Assembly (NCBI GenBank): GCA_900321965.1
Contig: ONYA01000007.1
Coordinates: 1-64,000 of the forward strand
From: an uncultured Prevotellaceae bacterium
GTDB taxonomy: Bacteria > Bacteroidota > Bacteroidia > Bacteroidales > Bacteroidaceae
Length of the DNA: 64,000 bases
Direction of reading: 5' to 3'
Shown: one piece after another, positions 32,719 through 42,408 of the stretch
Position numbering within the stretch: position 1 is the stretch's first letter
Layout: the number at the start of each line of letters is the position of its first letter
Translations under genes and position numbers: made by a program
Notes under the pieces: model-generated
The model's database searches: none
What the model was told of the DNA's origin: nothing
What the model saw: only the letters and a program-made list of their open reading frames with translations

Positions 32719-33918
32719 ATGAAAAGAGTATCCAGATTTGCCATGATGTTCATGGCTGCAACGACCCTCTCTATGGGGTTCACTGCCTGTGGTGACGATG
32801 ACGAGCCGTCAACAACACCTTCAACAACACCCGTTACCCCACAGCGTACAGCAGAGCAGGTGCGCGACTCACTGCTGTTCGAAGTCAACTCACAGTATCT
32901 TAACAAGACCATTATTGCCACTTACAAGAAGCTGGCCACCGACTGCGAGAATATGCTGCCGATGGCTCAGGGGCTTGATTCGCAGGCAGCACTCAACAAG
33001 CTGTGCGACCAGTGGAAGCTGGCCCGTCAGGACTGGGAGCTCAGCGAGTCGTTCCTCTTCGGCGCAGCCTCTGGCTACGGCATCGACCCCCACATCGACA
33101 CATGGCCATTTGCCGAGGCGTCGTTCGTCAGTCTGATGTCGAGACTCAAGCCCGCCACCAACGAAGCCGATGCCGAGAACGTCAAGCACATGATTGCCAC
33201 GACACAGAACTTCACGGGCTTCCACGCTATGGAGTATGTCATCTTCCGCAACGGCCAGCCCCGCAACTACAGCGACCTGACCGCCGACGAGAAGTTCTTC
33301 GTCGCTGCCGTCGCCGAAGACCTCTACCTGTCAGCCTGCCGCTTGGAGGTAGCCTGGGCCAGCGTTGATGCCGAGGCATCACGCATCACCCTTCTGGAAG
33401 AGGCCGAGATGACACCTGACGACGAGTTCGGCAAGGAGTTCCTGCTGGCCGGACAGCGTGGTTCGCGCTGGTCATCGGTGCTCGATGCCACCGTCCAGAT
33501 TCTCGACGGCTGTATCGACATCATCGGCGAAGTGGCCGACTCAAAGATTGCTGCTGCCTACTCTGGTAACGACGAAACCTACATTGAGTCGCCCCACGCT
33601 TACAACTCCATCCAGGACTTCTACGACAACATCCGCGGCTGCAAGCAGGCACTCTACGGAGGACTGGAACAGGTTAACGCCACGACGCCAGCACCCAACT
33701 CTGTTATGTCCTACTGTCTGACCGCCTACCCCACTGAAGCACGCACAGTCATGACGGCCTTAGAGACTGCCCTAACCACCATCAACCAGATGAAGCGGCC
33801 CTTCGTGCTGAACTATACAGATCCCTCTGCCGGCAAGGCCATCGATGCCCTCCACAGTCTCGATGACGCATTAGGAGCCTTGAAACAGAAGCTCGACCCT
33901 AATGCCGAAACAGACTAA
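32719..33918 (+). CDS. Imelysin family lipoprotein
   Basis: The 399-residue lipoprotein (lipobox FTAC) has the imelysin GxHxxE motif (GFHAMEYVIF, about residue 167) and four-helix repeats (LCDQWKLARQDWELSES). Imelysin proteins such as IrpA and EfeO/EfeM take part in iron uptake; no peptidase residues are evident. It sits 50 nt after the porin gene and before a diheme oxidoreductase, supporting a periplasmic or surface iron-handling unit. Confidence 0.92.
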   Translation: MKRVSRFAMMFMAATTLSMGFTACGDDDEPSTTPSTTPVTPQRTAEQVRDSLLFEVNSQYLNKTIIATYKKLATDCENMLPMAQGLDSQAALNKLCDQWKLARQDWELSESFLFGAASGYGIDPHIDTWPFAEASFVSLMSRLKPATNEADAENVKHMIATTQNFTGFHAMEYVIFRNGQPRNYSDLTADEKFFVAAVAEDLYLSACRLEVAWASVDAEASRITLLEEAEMTPDDEFGKEFLLAGQRGSRWSSVLDATVQILDGCIDIIGEVADSKIAAAYSGNDETYIESPHAYNSIQDFYDNIRGCKQALYGGLEQVNATTPAPNSVMSYCLTAYPTEARTVMTALETALTTINQMKRPFVLNYTDPSAGKAIDALHSLDDALGALKQKLDPNAETD

Positions 33919-33949
33919 CAGCAATACATAACACTCAAGAAAACCATAT

Positions 33950-35605
33950 ATGAATATCAAGAAACTCCAACTTTGGGGAATCGCCATGCTCACGGGCATG
34001 GCTTTCACCGTTGTAGCCTGTTCTGACGACGATAACGGCCAGACGACTACGATGCCTGCACAGACAGACAGCACCCAGAACACGGTGAGCTACGACCCCA
34101 ACGAGGTCTATGCCGGCGGTCGCCTCGGCACCGCCTTCAACGCCTCGAAGTCGGCCTTTGAACAACCCGCACCCGCTGTCGAAGAACAGGGATTCGACCA
34201 CTCGTTCCAGATGGGAGAGTATCAGTTTGAGCGCGACTACAACCAGAATCGCACCGGCGCCTTCATAGGCCTTGGGCCCGTCATGGTACGCAACGGCTGT
34301 CTCTACTGCCACCCCAGCTACGGCTATGGCAAGCGTACAACCAGCTACCGTGCCACCGAACAGGGCAACGGCTACCTGCTTGTCATCTACGACAAGCAGA
34401 CCGAGGCTTATATACGCTCCGTAGCCGGTATGCCACAGACCCTGGCCGTCGCCCCGTTCAAAGCACCTGTCGACGAGAGCAAGATCAAGATTGACTGGAA
34501 GGAATACACCGACGAGTGGGGCAACAAGTTCCCCGACGGTGAAACCTACTCGCTCATCTACCCTGACGTCAGCATCACTGCCGACGGATTCTATTCGCCC
34601 ATCGTCGTTGCCCGCGATGGTAAGGACGTCACCGTCGACGTCTCAGAGATTGGTGTAAAACTCGAAGCTACTATCGGCATCTACGGTACGGGACTGCTCG
34701 ACGCCATTCCCGAGGACAGTATCATCGAGCAATATCAGCGCGAGGCCGCTGCCGGCGTCAAACTGAACAGTGCCATGTTCAAGGACGGACAATACGTGGG
34801 ATGGTACACCAATGCGCTATCGCCAGGCAAGAAATGGATACGTCGCTTCACCTATGCCCTAAGTCGGGGCCCCGTCCTCGACGCTGCCGGTGCCAACGCC
34901 ATCTGGAATATCACCAACGTGACACGCAGCGACCGCCGTTATCACTATCTGGACCTGGCAGGCAAGTACTATGCCGAAACGTCGTCGAAGGATCCCGACG
35001 TGCAGAAGGACTTCTACAGCTATTTCCCCGAGTGGAACAAGACGGGCGACGTAGAGAAAGACATCTACAGCTATCTGACTTCGCGTGAACAGAATGTCGA
35101 GATGACCGACCAGCAGTACCGCGACTTTATGGTGTGGCACCGCGGTCTGGCCGTACCTGCTGCCCGCAACGTCAAGACAGCAGAATTCCAGTTGGGCAAG
35201 AAGAAGTTCCAGGAGATAGGCTGTACCTACTGCCACCGTCCGTCGTGGACTACTGGTGACGACCATATCCAGGATCCCAACGGATTCTTCACGCAAGACA
35301 GCGACATGCCCCGCTACCCTCACCAGAAGATATGGCCCTATACTGATATGGTTCAGCATAAGTTACACATGGTCAGCGACATACGTACAGGTTGGTGTCG
35401 CACGACGCCGCTTTGGGGACGTGGTCTCTCCATGCTTGTCGCTAACCATCAGGACCGTCTGCACGACCGCCGTGCCCGCAACGTCATTGAGGCTATCATG
35501 TGGCACGGAGCCAAGGAAAGCGATGCCCGTCGCTCAGTAGAGAAATTCCGTCAGCTGAGCAAGACCGAACGTGACGCTGTGGTGAAATTCATCAACTCCA
35601 TCTGA
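33950..35605 (+). CDS. Di-heme oxidoreductase lipoprotein (DUF1111)
   Basis: The 551-residue lipoprotein (Cys24 in VVACSDD) has two heme c sites, CLYCH near residue 115 and CTYCH near residue 425, as in the DUF1111/DHOR family related to diheme peroxidases. The closing segment (RGLSMLVANHQDRLHDRRARNVIEAI split over a helical region, MWHGAKESD) is typical. It would act in the periplasm as a redox enzyme or in iron oxidation for imelysin uptake. Its hemes need the Ccs system encoded 5 nt downstream. Confidence 0.9.
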   Translation: MNIKKLQLWGIAMLTGMAFTVVACSDDDNGQTTTMPAQTDSTQNTVSYDPNEVYAGGRLGTAFNASKSAFEQPAPAVEEQGFDHSFQMGEYQFERDYNQNRTGAFIGLGPVMVRNGCLYCHPSYGYGKRTTSYRATEQGNGYLLVIYDKQTEAYIRSVAGMPQTLAVAPFKAPVDESKIKIDWKEYTDEWGNKFPDGETYSLIYPDVSITADGFYSPIVVARDGKDVTVDVSEIGVKLEATIGIYGTGLLDAIPEDSIIEQYQREAAAGVKLNSAMFKDGQYVGWYTNALSPGKKWIRRFTYALSRGPVLDAAGANAIWNITNVTRSDRRYHYLDLAGKYYAETSSKDPDVQKDFYSYFPEWNKTGDVEKDIYSYLTSREQNVEMTDQQYRDFMVWHRGLAVPAARNVKTAEFQLGKKKFQEIGCTYCHRPSWTTGDDHIQDPNGFFTQDSDMPRYPHQKIWPYTDMVQHKLHMVSDIRTGWCRTTPLWGRGLSMLVANHQDRLHDRRARNVIEAIMWHGAKESDARRSVEKFRQLSKTERDAVVKFINSI

Positions 35606-35610
35606 TTGGA

Positions 35611-37806
35611 ATGAAGTTTACCCACATCCCCTTTCTATTACTTGCCGTGGTTAGTATGATACTTGCCACGGCAACGTTCATTGAGCACACTAATGGCCAT
35701 AATGTAGCCGTCGCCACAATCTACACGTCATGGTGGATGATTGTCCTTTGGGCCCTCACTGCCGTCACGTCACTCGTCGTCATTGTCAGGAGTAGGGTGG
35801 TCAGGCGTCCTGCAGTCCTGCTGCTCCACCTGTCGCTTGTCGGCATTCTCGCAGGTGCTCTGGTGACCCACCTTTCTGGCGTTCAAGGTATTGTAAGCCT
35901 GCGCGAAGGCGAAAGCGTCAAGACTTTCACCAACACTGAGACGAGACAGACTGAGCCACTACCGTTCCAGTTACAACTCACATCCTTCAGTCTTCAGACC
36001 TATCCCGGCACACGGTCGCCTATGGACTACGTATCAACGGTAGACGTCGTGGAGCATGACACCGTTGCTGCCACACTGCAGATATCGATGAACAACATAG
36101 GGAAGTACCAGAGCTACCGCTTCTATCAGTCGGGCTACGATCCTGACCTGCATGGCACACGGCTGATGATCAACCACGACCCGTGGGGACTGCCCATCAC
36201 CTATACCGCCTATGCTATGCTCTTCGTGGCTATGTTCCTGCTGCTCGTCCTACCCAACGAGGGGTTCCGCCGGCTGTTATCGCAGAAGGCGACCAGTGTT
36301 CTCTGTCTCGTCCTTTTCACATTCAGCGATGCTCTCGCCGCACCACCAGCACTCCCCCAGCCTACCGCTGCCCGCTTCGCCGACCTCTATGCCTACTGGA
36401 ACGGGCGTGTCTGTCCCGCACAGACACTGGCCCACGACTTCACGGTCAAGCTCTATGGCAAACCGACCTACGAGGGTTTAAGTGCCGAACAGGTGCTTCT
36501 GGGATTTATGCTTAGCCCCACGGAATGGACCGAACAGCCCATCATCAAGGTGAAGCCTGCCGTAGCCCGGCTGTTGGGCATCGAAGGGCGCTATGCCAGC
36601 TACCAAGACTTTCACGCAGCAACAGGCTACAAGCTTGAGAAGCCGCTGGCCGACATCCGTAGCGGCGAACAGACTGACGACAGCCGAGCCATCATTGAGG
36701 CCGACGAAAAGATGAACATCCTGTTGATGCTCTGGGGAGGCGAACTGATAAAAATCTATCCCTACCGCACGGCCAATGGCATCGAGTGGTACTCTCAGAG
36801 CGGCAGTCTGCCCAAGAGCATGCCCGAAGACAAGTATATGTTCATCCGCAAGTCTATGGACTACATTGGTGAACTGGCTTGGACGGGTGATTACCAGCAG
36901 TTGGAGACCGTATTGGGCAAAATCAAGGCCTACCAGCAGAAAGAGGCTGGCGTGCTGCTACCTGACGAGATGTCGTTTCGGGCTGAAAAGCTCTACAACA
37001 CCGCCGACTACACACGTCCCTTGGCCATACTGCTCATGACACTCGGACTGCTCAGCTTCTTCATTTATCTCGCTCACTGGTTGCGAGGTCGACAACTGCC
37101 GCGATGGATAACCGTCGTCATGAACACCGTCGCCGCTGCAACGCTCTCTTACCTACTGTTCATCATTGTCCTGCGAGGCTACGTGTCAGGCCACCTGCCA
37201 CTTACCAACGGTTTCGAGACCATGCAGTTTATGGCTCTAACCTGCCTGATGATTATGCTCTTCGCCCAGCGACGCTTCCTGCTGATCATGCCCTTCGGTC
37301 TGTTGCTGTCCGGACTCACGTTGCTTGTGGCTATGATGGGTGAGTCCAACCCGCAGATAACGCCCCTTATGCCCGTGCTTAGCTCGCCCCTACTCAGCAT
37401 TCATGTCTGTGTCATCATGGTGGCCTATTCCCTTTTGGCCTTCATCTTGCTCAATGCACTGACGGTACTCATTCTCAACGGTAGCCGCCACAAGCAGGCC
37501 ATCGACCAACTCACCCGCATGAGCCGCATCCTACTCTACCCCGCCGTCTTCTGTCTCGCAGCCGGCATCTTCATCGGTGCCATCTGGGCCAACCAGTCGT
37601 GGGGCCGCTACTGGGGATGGGACCCGAAGGAGGTCTGGGCACTCATCACGATGCTCGTCTACAGCATCCCCCTGCATGGCCAGTCCATAGCTTGGCTCCG
37701 CCAGCCCCGATGGTTCCATCTCTATACTGCCTTAGCCTTCCTATCAATCCTGATGACATACTTCGGTGTCAACTTCCTGCTGGGCGGTATGCACAGTTAT
37801 GTATAA
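35611..37806 (+). CDS. ccsBA: Cytochrome c biogenesis fusion CcsB-CcsA (ResBC)
   Basis: The 731-residue membrane protein joins a ResB/CcsB-like N-terminal half (membrane segments at the start, a large periplasmic part about residues 90-460) with a CcsA/ResC C-terminal half containing the heme-handling WWD-like motif WGRYWGWDPKEVWALI. It exports heme and attaches it to CxxCH apocytochromes. As last gene of the operon it directly serves the diheme protein before it. A strong terminator follows. Confidence 0.92.
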   Translation: MKFTHIPFLLLAVVSMILATATFIEHTNGHNVAVATIYTSWWMIVLWALTAVTSLVVIVRSRVVRRPAVLLLHLSLVGILAGALVTHLSGVQGIVSLREGESVKTFTNTETRQTEPLPFQLQLTSFSLQTYPGTRSPMDYVSTVDVVEHDTVAATLQISMNNIGKYQSYRFYQSGYDPDLHGTRLMINHDPWGLPITYTAYAMLFVAMFLLLVLPNEGFRRLLSQKATSVLCLVLFTFSDALAAPPALPQPTAARFADLYAYWNGRVCPAQTLAHDFTVKLYGKPTYEGLSAEQVLLGFMLSPTEWTEQPIIKVKPAVARLLGIEGRYASYQDFHAATGYKLEKPLADIRSGEQTDDSRAIIEADEKMNILLMLWGGELIKIYPYRTANGIEWYSQSGSLPKSMPEDKYMFIRKSMDYIGELAWTGDYQQLETVLGKIKAYQQKEAGVLLPDEMSFRAEKLYNTADYTRPLAILLMTLGLLSFFIYLAHWLRGRQLPRWITVVMNTVAAATLSYLLFIIVLRGYVSGHLPLTNGFETMQFMALTCLMIMLFAQRRFLLIMPFGLLLSGLTLLVAMMGESNPQITPLMPVLSSPLLSIHVCVIMVAYSLLAFILLNALTVLILNGSRHKQAIDQLTRMSRILLYPAVFCLAAGIFIGAIWANQSWGRYWGWDPKEVWALITMLVYSIPLHGQSIAWLRQPRWFHLYTALAFLSILMTYFGVNFLLGGMHSYV

Positions 37807-37813
37807 ACATTTG

Positions 37814-37845
37814 TAAGAAAGATGCGCAGTCTTTCTTATTTTTTT
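37814..37845 (+). terminator. Rho-independent terminator of the heme/iron operon
   Basis: TAAGAAAGA (37814-37822), loop, TCTTTCTTA (37830-37838), then seven T. Strong and well placed after ccsBA. Confidence 0.85.
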
Positions 37846-37865
37846 GTAAATCTAGAAAAATACTG

Positions 37866-37873
37866 TACCTTTG
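37866..37873 (+). promoter_or_regulatory. Promoter of the SLC13-type transporter gene
   Basis: TACCTTTG with TTTG about 19 nt upstream (37843-37846). A tiny ORF, MKEILNTNR (37882-37911), starts 8 nt after the box. The segment is similar to the promoter at 39858-39865. Confidence 0.7.
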
Positions 37874-37926
37874 CAGACAAAATGAAGGAAATCCTGAATA
37901 CCAATCGATAAATACGATAATCTAAT

Positions 37927-39723
37927 ATGGAATCAGTCTTGTTCTTAGGCTTCGGCCTTGATGCGTGGATTACCATCGCAACGGTGCTGGGAATGTTTAG
38001 CATCCTGCTATTCACCAAATGGCGCAGCGACTTAGTGTTCCTTGGAGCCATTGGTGTGCTCTACATTACGGGCGTGCTAGATGCAAAGGAGGCCTTCTCG
38101 GGTTTCAGCAGTACGTCGGTCATTACTGTCGGCGTGCTTTTCGTAGTCGTTGCAGGACTAACGCATACCGGCGTGCTGCAATGGATTGTAAAACATCTGC
38201 TTGGCACGCCCGACAGTTATTCGAAAGCGGTAACACGACTGATGCTGCCAGTGGCTGTGCTCAGTTCATTCCTTAGCAACACGACGGTCGTGACGCTTTT
38301 CGTCGGCATTGTCAAAATGTGGGCGAGGAAGCTCGGTGTGTCGCCTTCAAAACTGCTCATTCCTCTAAGCTATGCCTCGGGGATGGGCGGTGTCTGTACC
38401 CTTATCGGTACACCACCAAACCTCATCATCAGCGGACTATACGAAGAGAAGACGGGCGAGGTCATGAACATCCTTACCACGACCATCCCAGGACTATTCT
38501 GCCTGGGCATCGGTGTGCTGTCAGTTATTGCCTTACGCCGTCTGCTGCCAGACCGCAAGGTTCCTGAGAGCGCTTTCGAATCAACGGGCGACTACACTGT
38601 AGAATTACTGGTTCCATCTGACAATCCTTATATCGGCCAGACGCTGGGCGAGGCTGGTCTCTTCCATATCAATGGCGGCAGTCTGATCAAAATGTATCAC
38701 TTTGACAATGTCCCGATGCCCGTTACAGAGGACGAACCCATCATGGGCTGTGACCGTCTAATCTACGCCGGACAGATAGACGAAATTATAGATATGTCGA
38801 GGAGCCACCGGCTGGTGAGCGCTGACTACCCAGTCTTTACCATGAGTGAAATAGACAGTAGCCGCCCGCTGCGCACAGCATACGTCAAATTCGGCAGCAG
38901 CCTAATAGGTACAACCATCGGCGGCAGTTCGTTTGAGAAGGATAACGATATGGTGCTGGCGGCTGTAGCCCGACGCGGTGAGCGCATCAACGAGGCGCCA
39001 CGAAACGTGGTACTGGCAGCTGGCGACACACTGTTGCTGGTATGTCCGAAGAACGTCAATGTCGAAACTCCATCCCTTAAAGATGACCTCCAGTTCTTCG
39101 ACTCCGACGATGTGCCCAACATCGGACGCGGCACGATTGTCTCCACCGCCATTATGATTGCGATGGTGGCACTCTCAGCCTTTGGTGTCATACCACTGTT
39201 GCAGTGCGCCTTCCTTGCTGCCGCTGCCATGCTCATCTGCCGCTGCTGCAACATGGAGCAGGCTATGCGGGCCATCAACTGGGAGATTCTCATGGTCTTT
39301 GCAGGCAGCGCCGTCCTCGGCCTCGCCATCCAGAAGACAGGCATCGCCGAATGGTTAGCCAATGGAATTCTCGACGTTTGTGGCACCAACCCGCTCGTAG
39401 TAATGACCGCCATATGCTTCGTTGGCACCTTCGTCACTGAGTTTATATCCAACACGGCAGCCGGTGCTATGTTCTTCCCCATTATGTACGAAGCAGCTGA
39501 GAAGCTGGGCTACGATCCATTCCCCTTCCTCGTCGCCCTGATGGTGAGTGTCAGCAGTAGCTTCGCCACACCTATCGGTTCTCCCACCCACATGCTGGTC
39601 TACGGCCCCGGCGGCTATCGTTTTAGCGACTTTATGCGCATCGGCCTGCTTATGAATCTTATTATCCTCGCCGCCAACATTCTGATTGTGAATATTGTAT
39701 ATCCTTTAACACCGCTACCGTAA
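37927..39723 (+). CDS. SLC13/DASS-type anion transporter with TrkA-C domains
   Basis: The 598-residue membrane protein has two membrane halves, each with a conserved hairpin (SNTTVVTLFVGIV and SNTAAGAMFFPIM; GTPPNLIISG and ATPIGSPTHMLVYGPGG), flanking two central RCK_C/TrkA-C domains (about residues 205-385: VPSDNPYIGQTLGE, VKFGSSLIGTTIGG). Members import sulfate, citrate or dicarboxylates with sodium; the substrate is not clear. It has its own promoter and a possible leader peptide. Confidence 0.9.
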   Translation: MESVLFLGFGLDAWITIATVLGMFSILLFTKWRSDLVFLGAIGVLYITGVLDAKEAFSGFSSTSVITVGVLFVVVAGLTHTGVLQWIVKHLLGTPDSYSKAVTRLMLPVAVLSSFLSNTTVVTLFVGIVKMWARKLGVSPSKLLIPLSYASGMGGVCTLIGTPPNLIISGLYEEKTGEVMNILTTTIPGLFCLGIGVLSVIALRRLLPDRKVPESAFESTGDYTVELLVPSDNPYIGQTLGEAGLFHINGGSLIKMYHFDNVPMPVTEDEPIMGCDRLIYAGQIDEIIDMSRSHRLVSADYPVFTMSEIDSSRPLRTAYVKFGSSLIGTTIGGSSFEKDNDMVLAAVARRGERINEAPRNVVLAAGDTLLLVCPKNVNVETPSLKDDLQFFDSDDVPNIGRGTIVSTAIMIAMVALSAFGVIPLLQCAFLAAAAMLICRCCNMEQAMRAINWEILMVFAGSAVLGLAIQKTGIAEWLANGILDVCGTNPLVVMTAICFVGTFVTEFISNTAAGAMFFPIMYEAAEKLGYDPFPFLVALMVSVSSSFATPIGSPTHMLVYGPGGYRFSDFMRIGLLMNLIILAANILIVNIVYPLTPLP

Positions 39724-39857
39724 TATATAGCTATAAGCCAAAATGAACCCGCATTTTCTGTGAGGTCGTGAAATTCTTGCGAACAAGCGCGAAATACTTT
39801 TAATACTATTCTGTACAGTTTTTCCAAGAATCTTTTGTAAATATTGAAGGAATTCTG

Positions 39858-39865
39858 TATCTTTG
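39858..39865 (+). promoter_or_regulatory. -7 promoter element (TATCTTTG), leaderless arrangement
   Basis: The box ends 8 nt before ATG 39874, predicting a leaderless or nearly leaderless mRNA. Confidence 0.65.
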
Positions 39866-39873
39866 CAGGCAAG

Positions 39874-41880
39874 ATGAAGGAAAAGAAATACAAACACTCG
39901 TTTGCCCGCAGACTGACGCGCTGGGTCATGGTGGTACTCTTCGTGATGATGAGCGCCTTGGGCTACCTCATCTACCACTTGTCAGAAGAATTCATCGTGG
40001 AGTCAAGCGCTTCCCTGTTCCACAGTAACATGAAGTCGTCAGGGAAGATTATCTGTGACGCCCTGTCGGATGTCAGCGTGGCAGTCATCAACAGCGTCTA
40101 CGACATCGAGCAACACGTCGACCAGCCCGAACAGCTGCAAGCCATTATGGAGCGTATTGTCGCCATCAATCCACGCATACGCAGCTGTGGTGTCAGCTTC
40201 ATTGAGAACTACTTCCCGCAGATAGGGCGTACTTACTGTCCCTACGTCTGCCGGCAAGACAGTCTGCCGCAGAAAGCCACCATTGACGACTATTTAGAGG
40301 CAGAGTGGTTCGTTGAAGCCGTAGCCAAGGACTCCGCCTACTGGTCGGCACCCTTCTTCGACAGCCGCGACCCCAAGTCGGCGTTAGTTGCCTACCTCTA
40401 CCCCATCCACGACCGAAAGGGCCGTGTTGTCGCCATCCTCGGTGCCGACCTGTCGCTGGACTTCATGACACAGCTCCTACAGCAGCAGGACAGCATCTTC
40501 CAGAAGGAGGCCGTCACGTTCAACCTGACGAAGGACGGCTTTTTCAACAGCTACGTCATAGACAAGCGCCACGGCCAATACATCACCCACCCCGACTACT
40601 GGCACATTCTGAAAGGCAGCTTCTTCGTCCACATCAAAGATGCCGACACGCCAGGCTTGGCCCAAGAGCTGAAAGAAGACATGGCAGACGACAACGTGAG
40701 CGAGGACGAGACGGACAAGGTGGTGCTGGTGAACAGGCTGAAGTCGTACATCTTCTACGCACCGCTGGAAGGCACAAACTGGTGTCTCGCCCTGTCGATG
40801 CCCGTCACGGCACTCAACGTATTCGGCATCATTGCCGGCTTTATCATGCTGATGATCATCACCTTCATCCTGATGGTCACCTTCTTCGTCAGCCGCCTGG
40901 CCATCGTCCGCGCAGCAAGTCCGCTGAAGCAGTTGGCCGCCACGGCCGACAAGGTGGCTATGGGACAGTTTGACACCCCGCTGCCAACCATCAAGAGCGG
41001 TGACGAGATTCACCTGCTACGCGACTCGTTTGAGAATATGCAGCACTCGCTGACGTCATACATCAAAGAACTGAAGGAGGCTACGGCCACCAAGGCCTCG
41101 ATAGAGAGTGAGCTGAAGATTGCCCACGACATACAGATGTCGATGCTGCCCAAGACCTACCCCGCCTTCCCCAACCGCCACGACCTGGACATCTACGGAC
41201 AGGTGATGCCGGCGAAGGCCGTCGGCGGCGACCTCTACGACTTCTTCATCAACGACGACAAGCTGTTCTTCTGCATCGGCGACGTGTCAGGCAAAGGCGT
41301 GCCAGCCTCACTGGTCATGGCGGTGACACGCTCTCTGTTCCGTAACATCTCGGCCTACACGCAGGAGCCCAACCACATTGCCATCGCCCTGAACAACGCC
41401 CTGAGCAGCAACAACGATACGGGTATGTTCGTCACACTCTTCATTGGCGTGCTCAACCTGAGCAACGGCCACCTGGCCTTCTCCAATGCCGGACACAACC
41501 CGCCCCTGCTACTGACCGACGACGGCGTCAGCATCCTGTCGTGCGACGCCAATATTCCTGCTGGTGTAGCCAGCGACTGGGAGTTTACGCTACAAGCCAT
41601 ACAGATGAAGACCGGCGAAAGCCTCTTCCTCTACACCGACGGACTGAACGAGGCCGAAGACAGCCGCTGCCTGCAGTTCGGTATGGAAAACATCGTCAGC
41701 ATTGCCAAGCGTACCGTCAACCAGCCTCAGCCACTCATTGAAGCCATGACGACAGCAGTGCAGCTGTTCGTGGGCGACGCCGAACAGAGCGACGACCTGA
41801 CTATGCTTGCCATCCAGTACACCAACCCAACCACGTCATCAAACACATCTTCAGACCATGCTATACAACCTGAACATTGA
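39874..41880 (+). CDS. Membrane-bound SpoIIE/RsbU-type PP2C phosphatase with sensor
   Basis: The 668-residue protein has an N-terminal membrane helix (WVMVVLFVMMSALGYLIYHL), a periplasmic dCache-like sensor (about 40-300, with FDSRDPKSALVAYLYPI and VAILGADLSLDFM), a second helix near residue 320, a HAMP domain (ASPLKQLAATADKVAMGQFD), a coiled coil and a C-terminal PP2C domain (MPAKAVGGDLYDFF, IGDVSGKGVPASLVMA, GHNPPLLL). It would dephosphorylate an anti-sigma antagonist-type protein in response to a ligand; no such partner is nearby. The start is 8 nt after the promoter. Confidence 0.9.
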   Translation: MKEKKYKHSFARRLTRWVMVVLFVMMSALGYLIYHLSEEFIVESSASLFHSNMKSSGKIICDALSDVSVAVINSVYDIEQHVDQPEQLQAIMERIVAINPRIRSCGVSFIENYFPQIGRTYCPYVCRQDSLPQKATIDDYLEAEWFVEAVAKDSAYWSAPFFDSRDPKSALVAYLYPIHDRKGRVVAILGADLSLDFMTQLLQQQDSIFQKEAVTFNLTKDGFFNSYVIDKRHGQYITHPDYWHILKGSFFVHIKDADTPGLAQELKEDMADDNVSEDETDKVVLVNRLKSYIFYAPLEGTNWCLALSMPVTALNVFGIIAGFIMLMIITFILMVTFFVSRLAIVRAASPLKQLAATADKVAMGQFDTPLPTIKSGDEIHLLRDSFENMQHSLTSYIKELKEATATKASIESELKIAHDIQMSMLPKTYPAFPNRHDLDIYGQVMPAKAVGGDLYDFFINDDKLFFCIGDVSGKGVPASLVMAVTRSLFRNISAYTQEPNHIAIALNNALSSNNDTGMFVTLFIGVLNLSNGHLAFSNAGHNPPLLLTDDGVSILSCDANIPAGVASDWEFTLQAIQMKTGESLFLYTDGLNEAEDSRCLQFGMENIVSIAKRTVNQPQPLIEAMTTAVQLFVGDAEQSDDLTMLAIQYTNPTTSSNTSSDHAIQPEH

Positions 41881-42388
41881 GCTCATCATAAAAATCCTCA
41901 TGTGCGTCTTTACGCTCTTGATTACCACCCTATCCTTCCCTGTCATAGGGTTTATCCACAAGCGCTGGAAGGGACTCACCCTGGGGTGCCTCATACAGCC
42001 AGTAGTATGTATCGTCGCCATTGTGGCAACCACTTTCGGCATCGAAGCATACGCGGAGTACCGGATAGACAAGCAGAAAGCGTCGGCCATGCTCACACTC
42101 AGGAAGAAGACGGCTACCGACGGTGCCGTACACACGTGGTACCTGAAAGACTTTGAAGAATGTCTGTACGAGAATAAGAATCGTGAAGACGACGTGACGA
42201 CACGCAGAGAGCGGGAAAACGGTATAAAGCTCTTCGACGTCGTACCTCTCGACTCCTGCAGCGTCAGCATCGACGACAGGGTTGTCGTCAGGTTTGACTA
42301 TAAAAAACGACAAATCACTGCCACTGATTTTGGCGAGCCTATAGAAGTCGTGAGTATCGACTGGGACAAAATCAGTGGCAAGCGATAA
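41858..42388 (+). CDS. Hypothetical membrane protein
   Basis: This 176-residue protein overlaps the phosphatase gene by 23 nt, which indicates translational coupling. It has two membrane helices at the start (IIKILMCVFTLLITTLSFPVIG and LIQPVVCIVAIVATTFGI, each read across lipid) and a soluble charged C-terminal part with no recognised motif. The coupling suggests work with the sensor phosphatase. The ATG at 41858 is chosen since the upstream open frame lies inside the phosphatase. Confidence 0.7.
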   Translation: MLYNLNIELIIKILMCVFTLLITTLSFPVIGFIHKRWKGLTLGCLIQPVVCIVAIVATTFGIEAYAEYRIDKQKASAMLTLRKKTATDGAVHTWYLKDFEECLYENKNREDDVTTRRERENGIKLFDVVPLDSCSVSIDDRVVVRFDYKKRQITATDFGEPIEVVSIDWDKISGKR

Positions 42389-42408
42389 ACAGCACTCAGC
42401 TGTATTTC

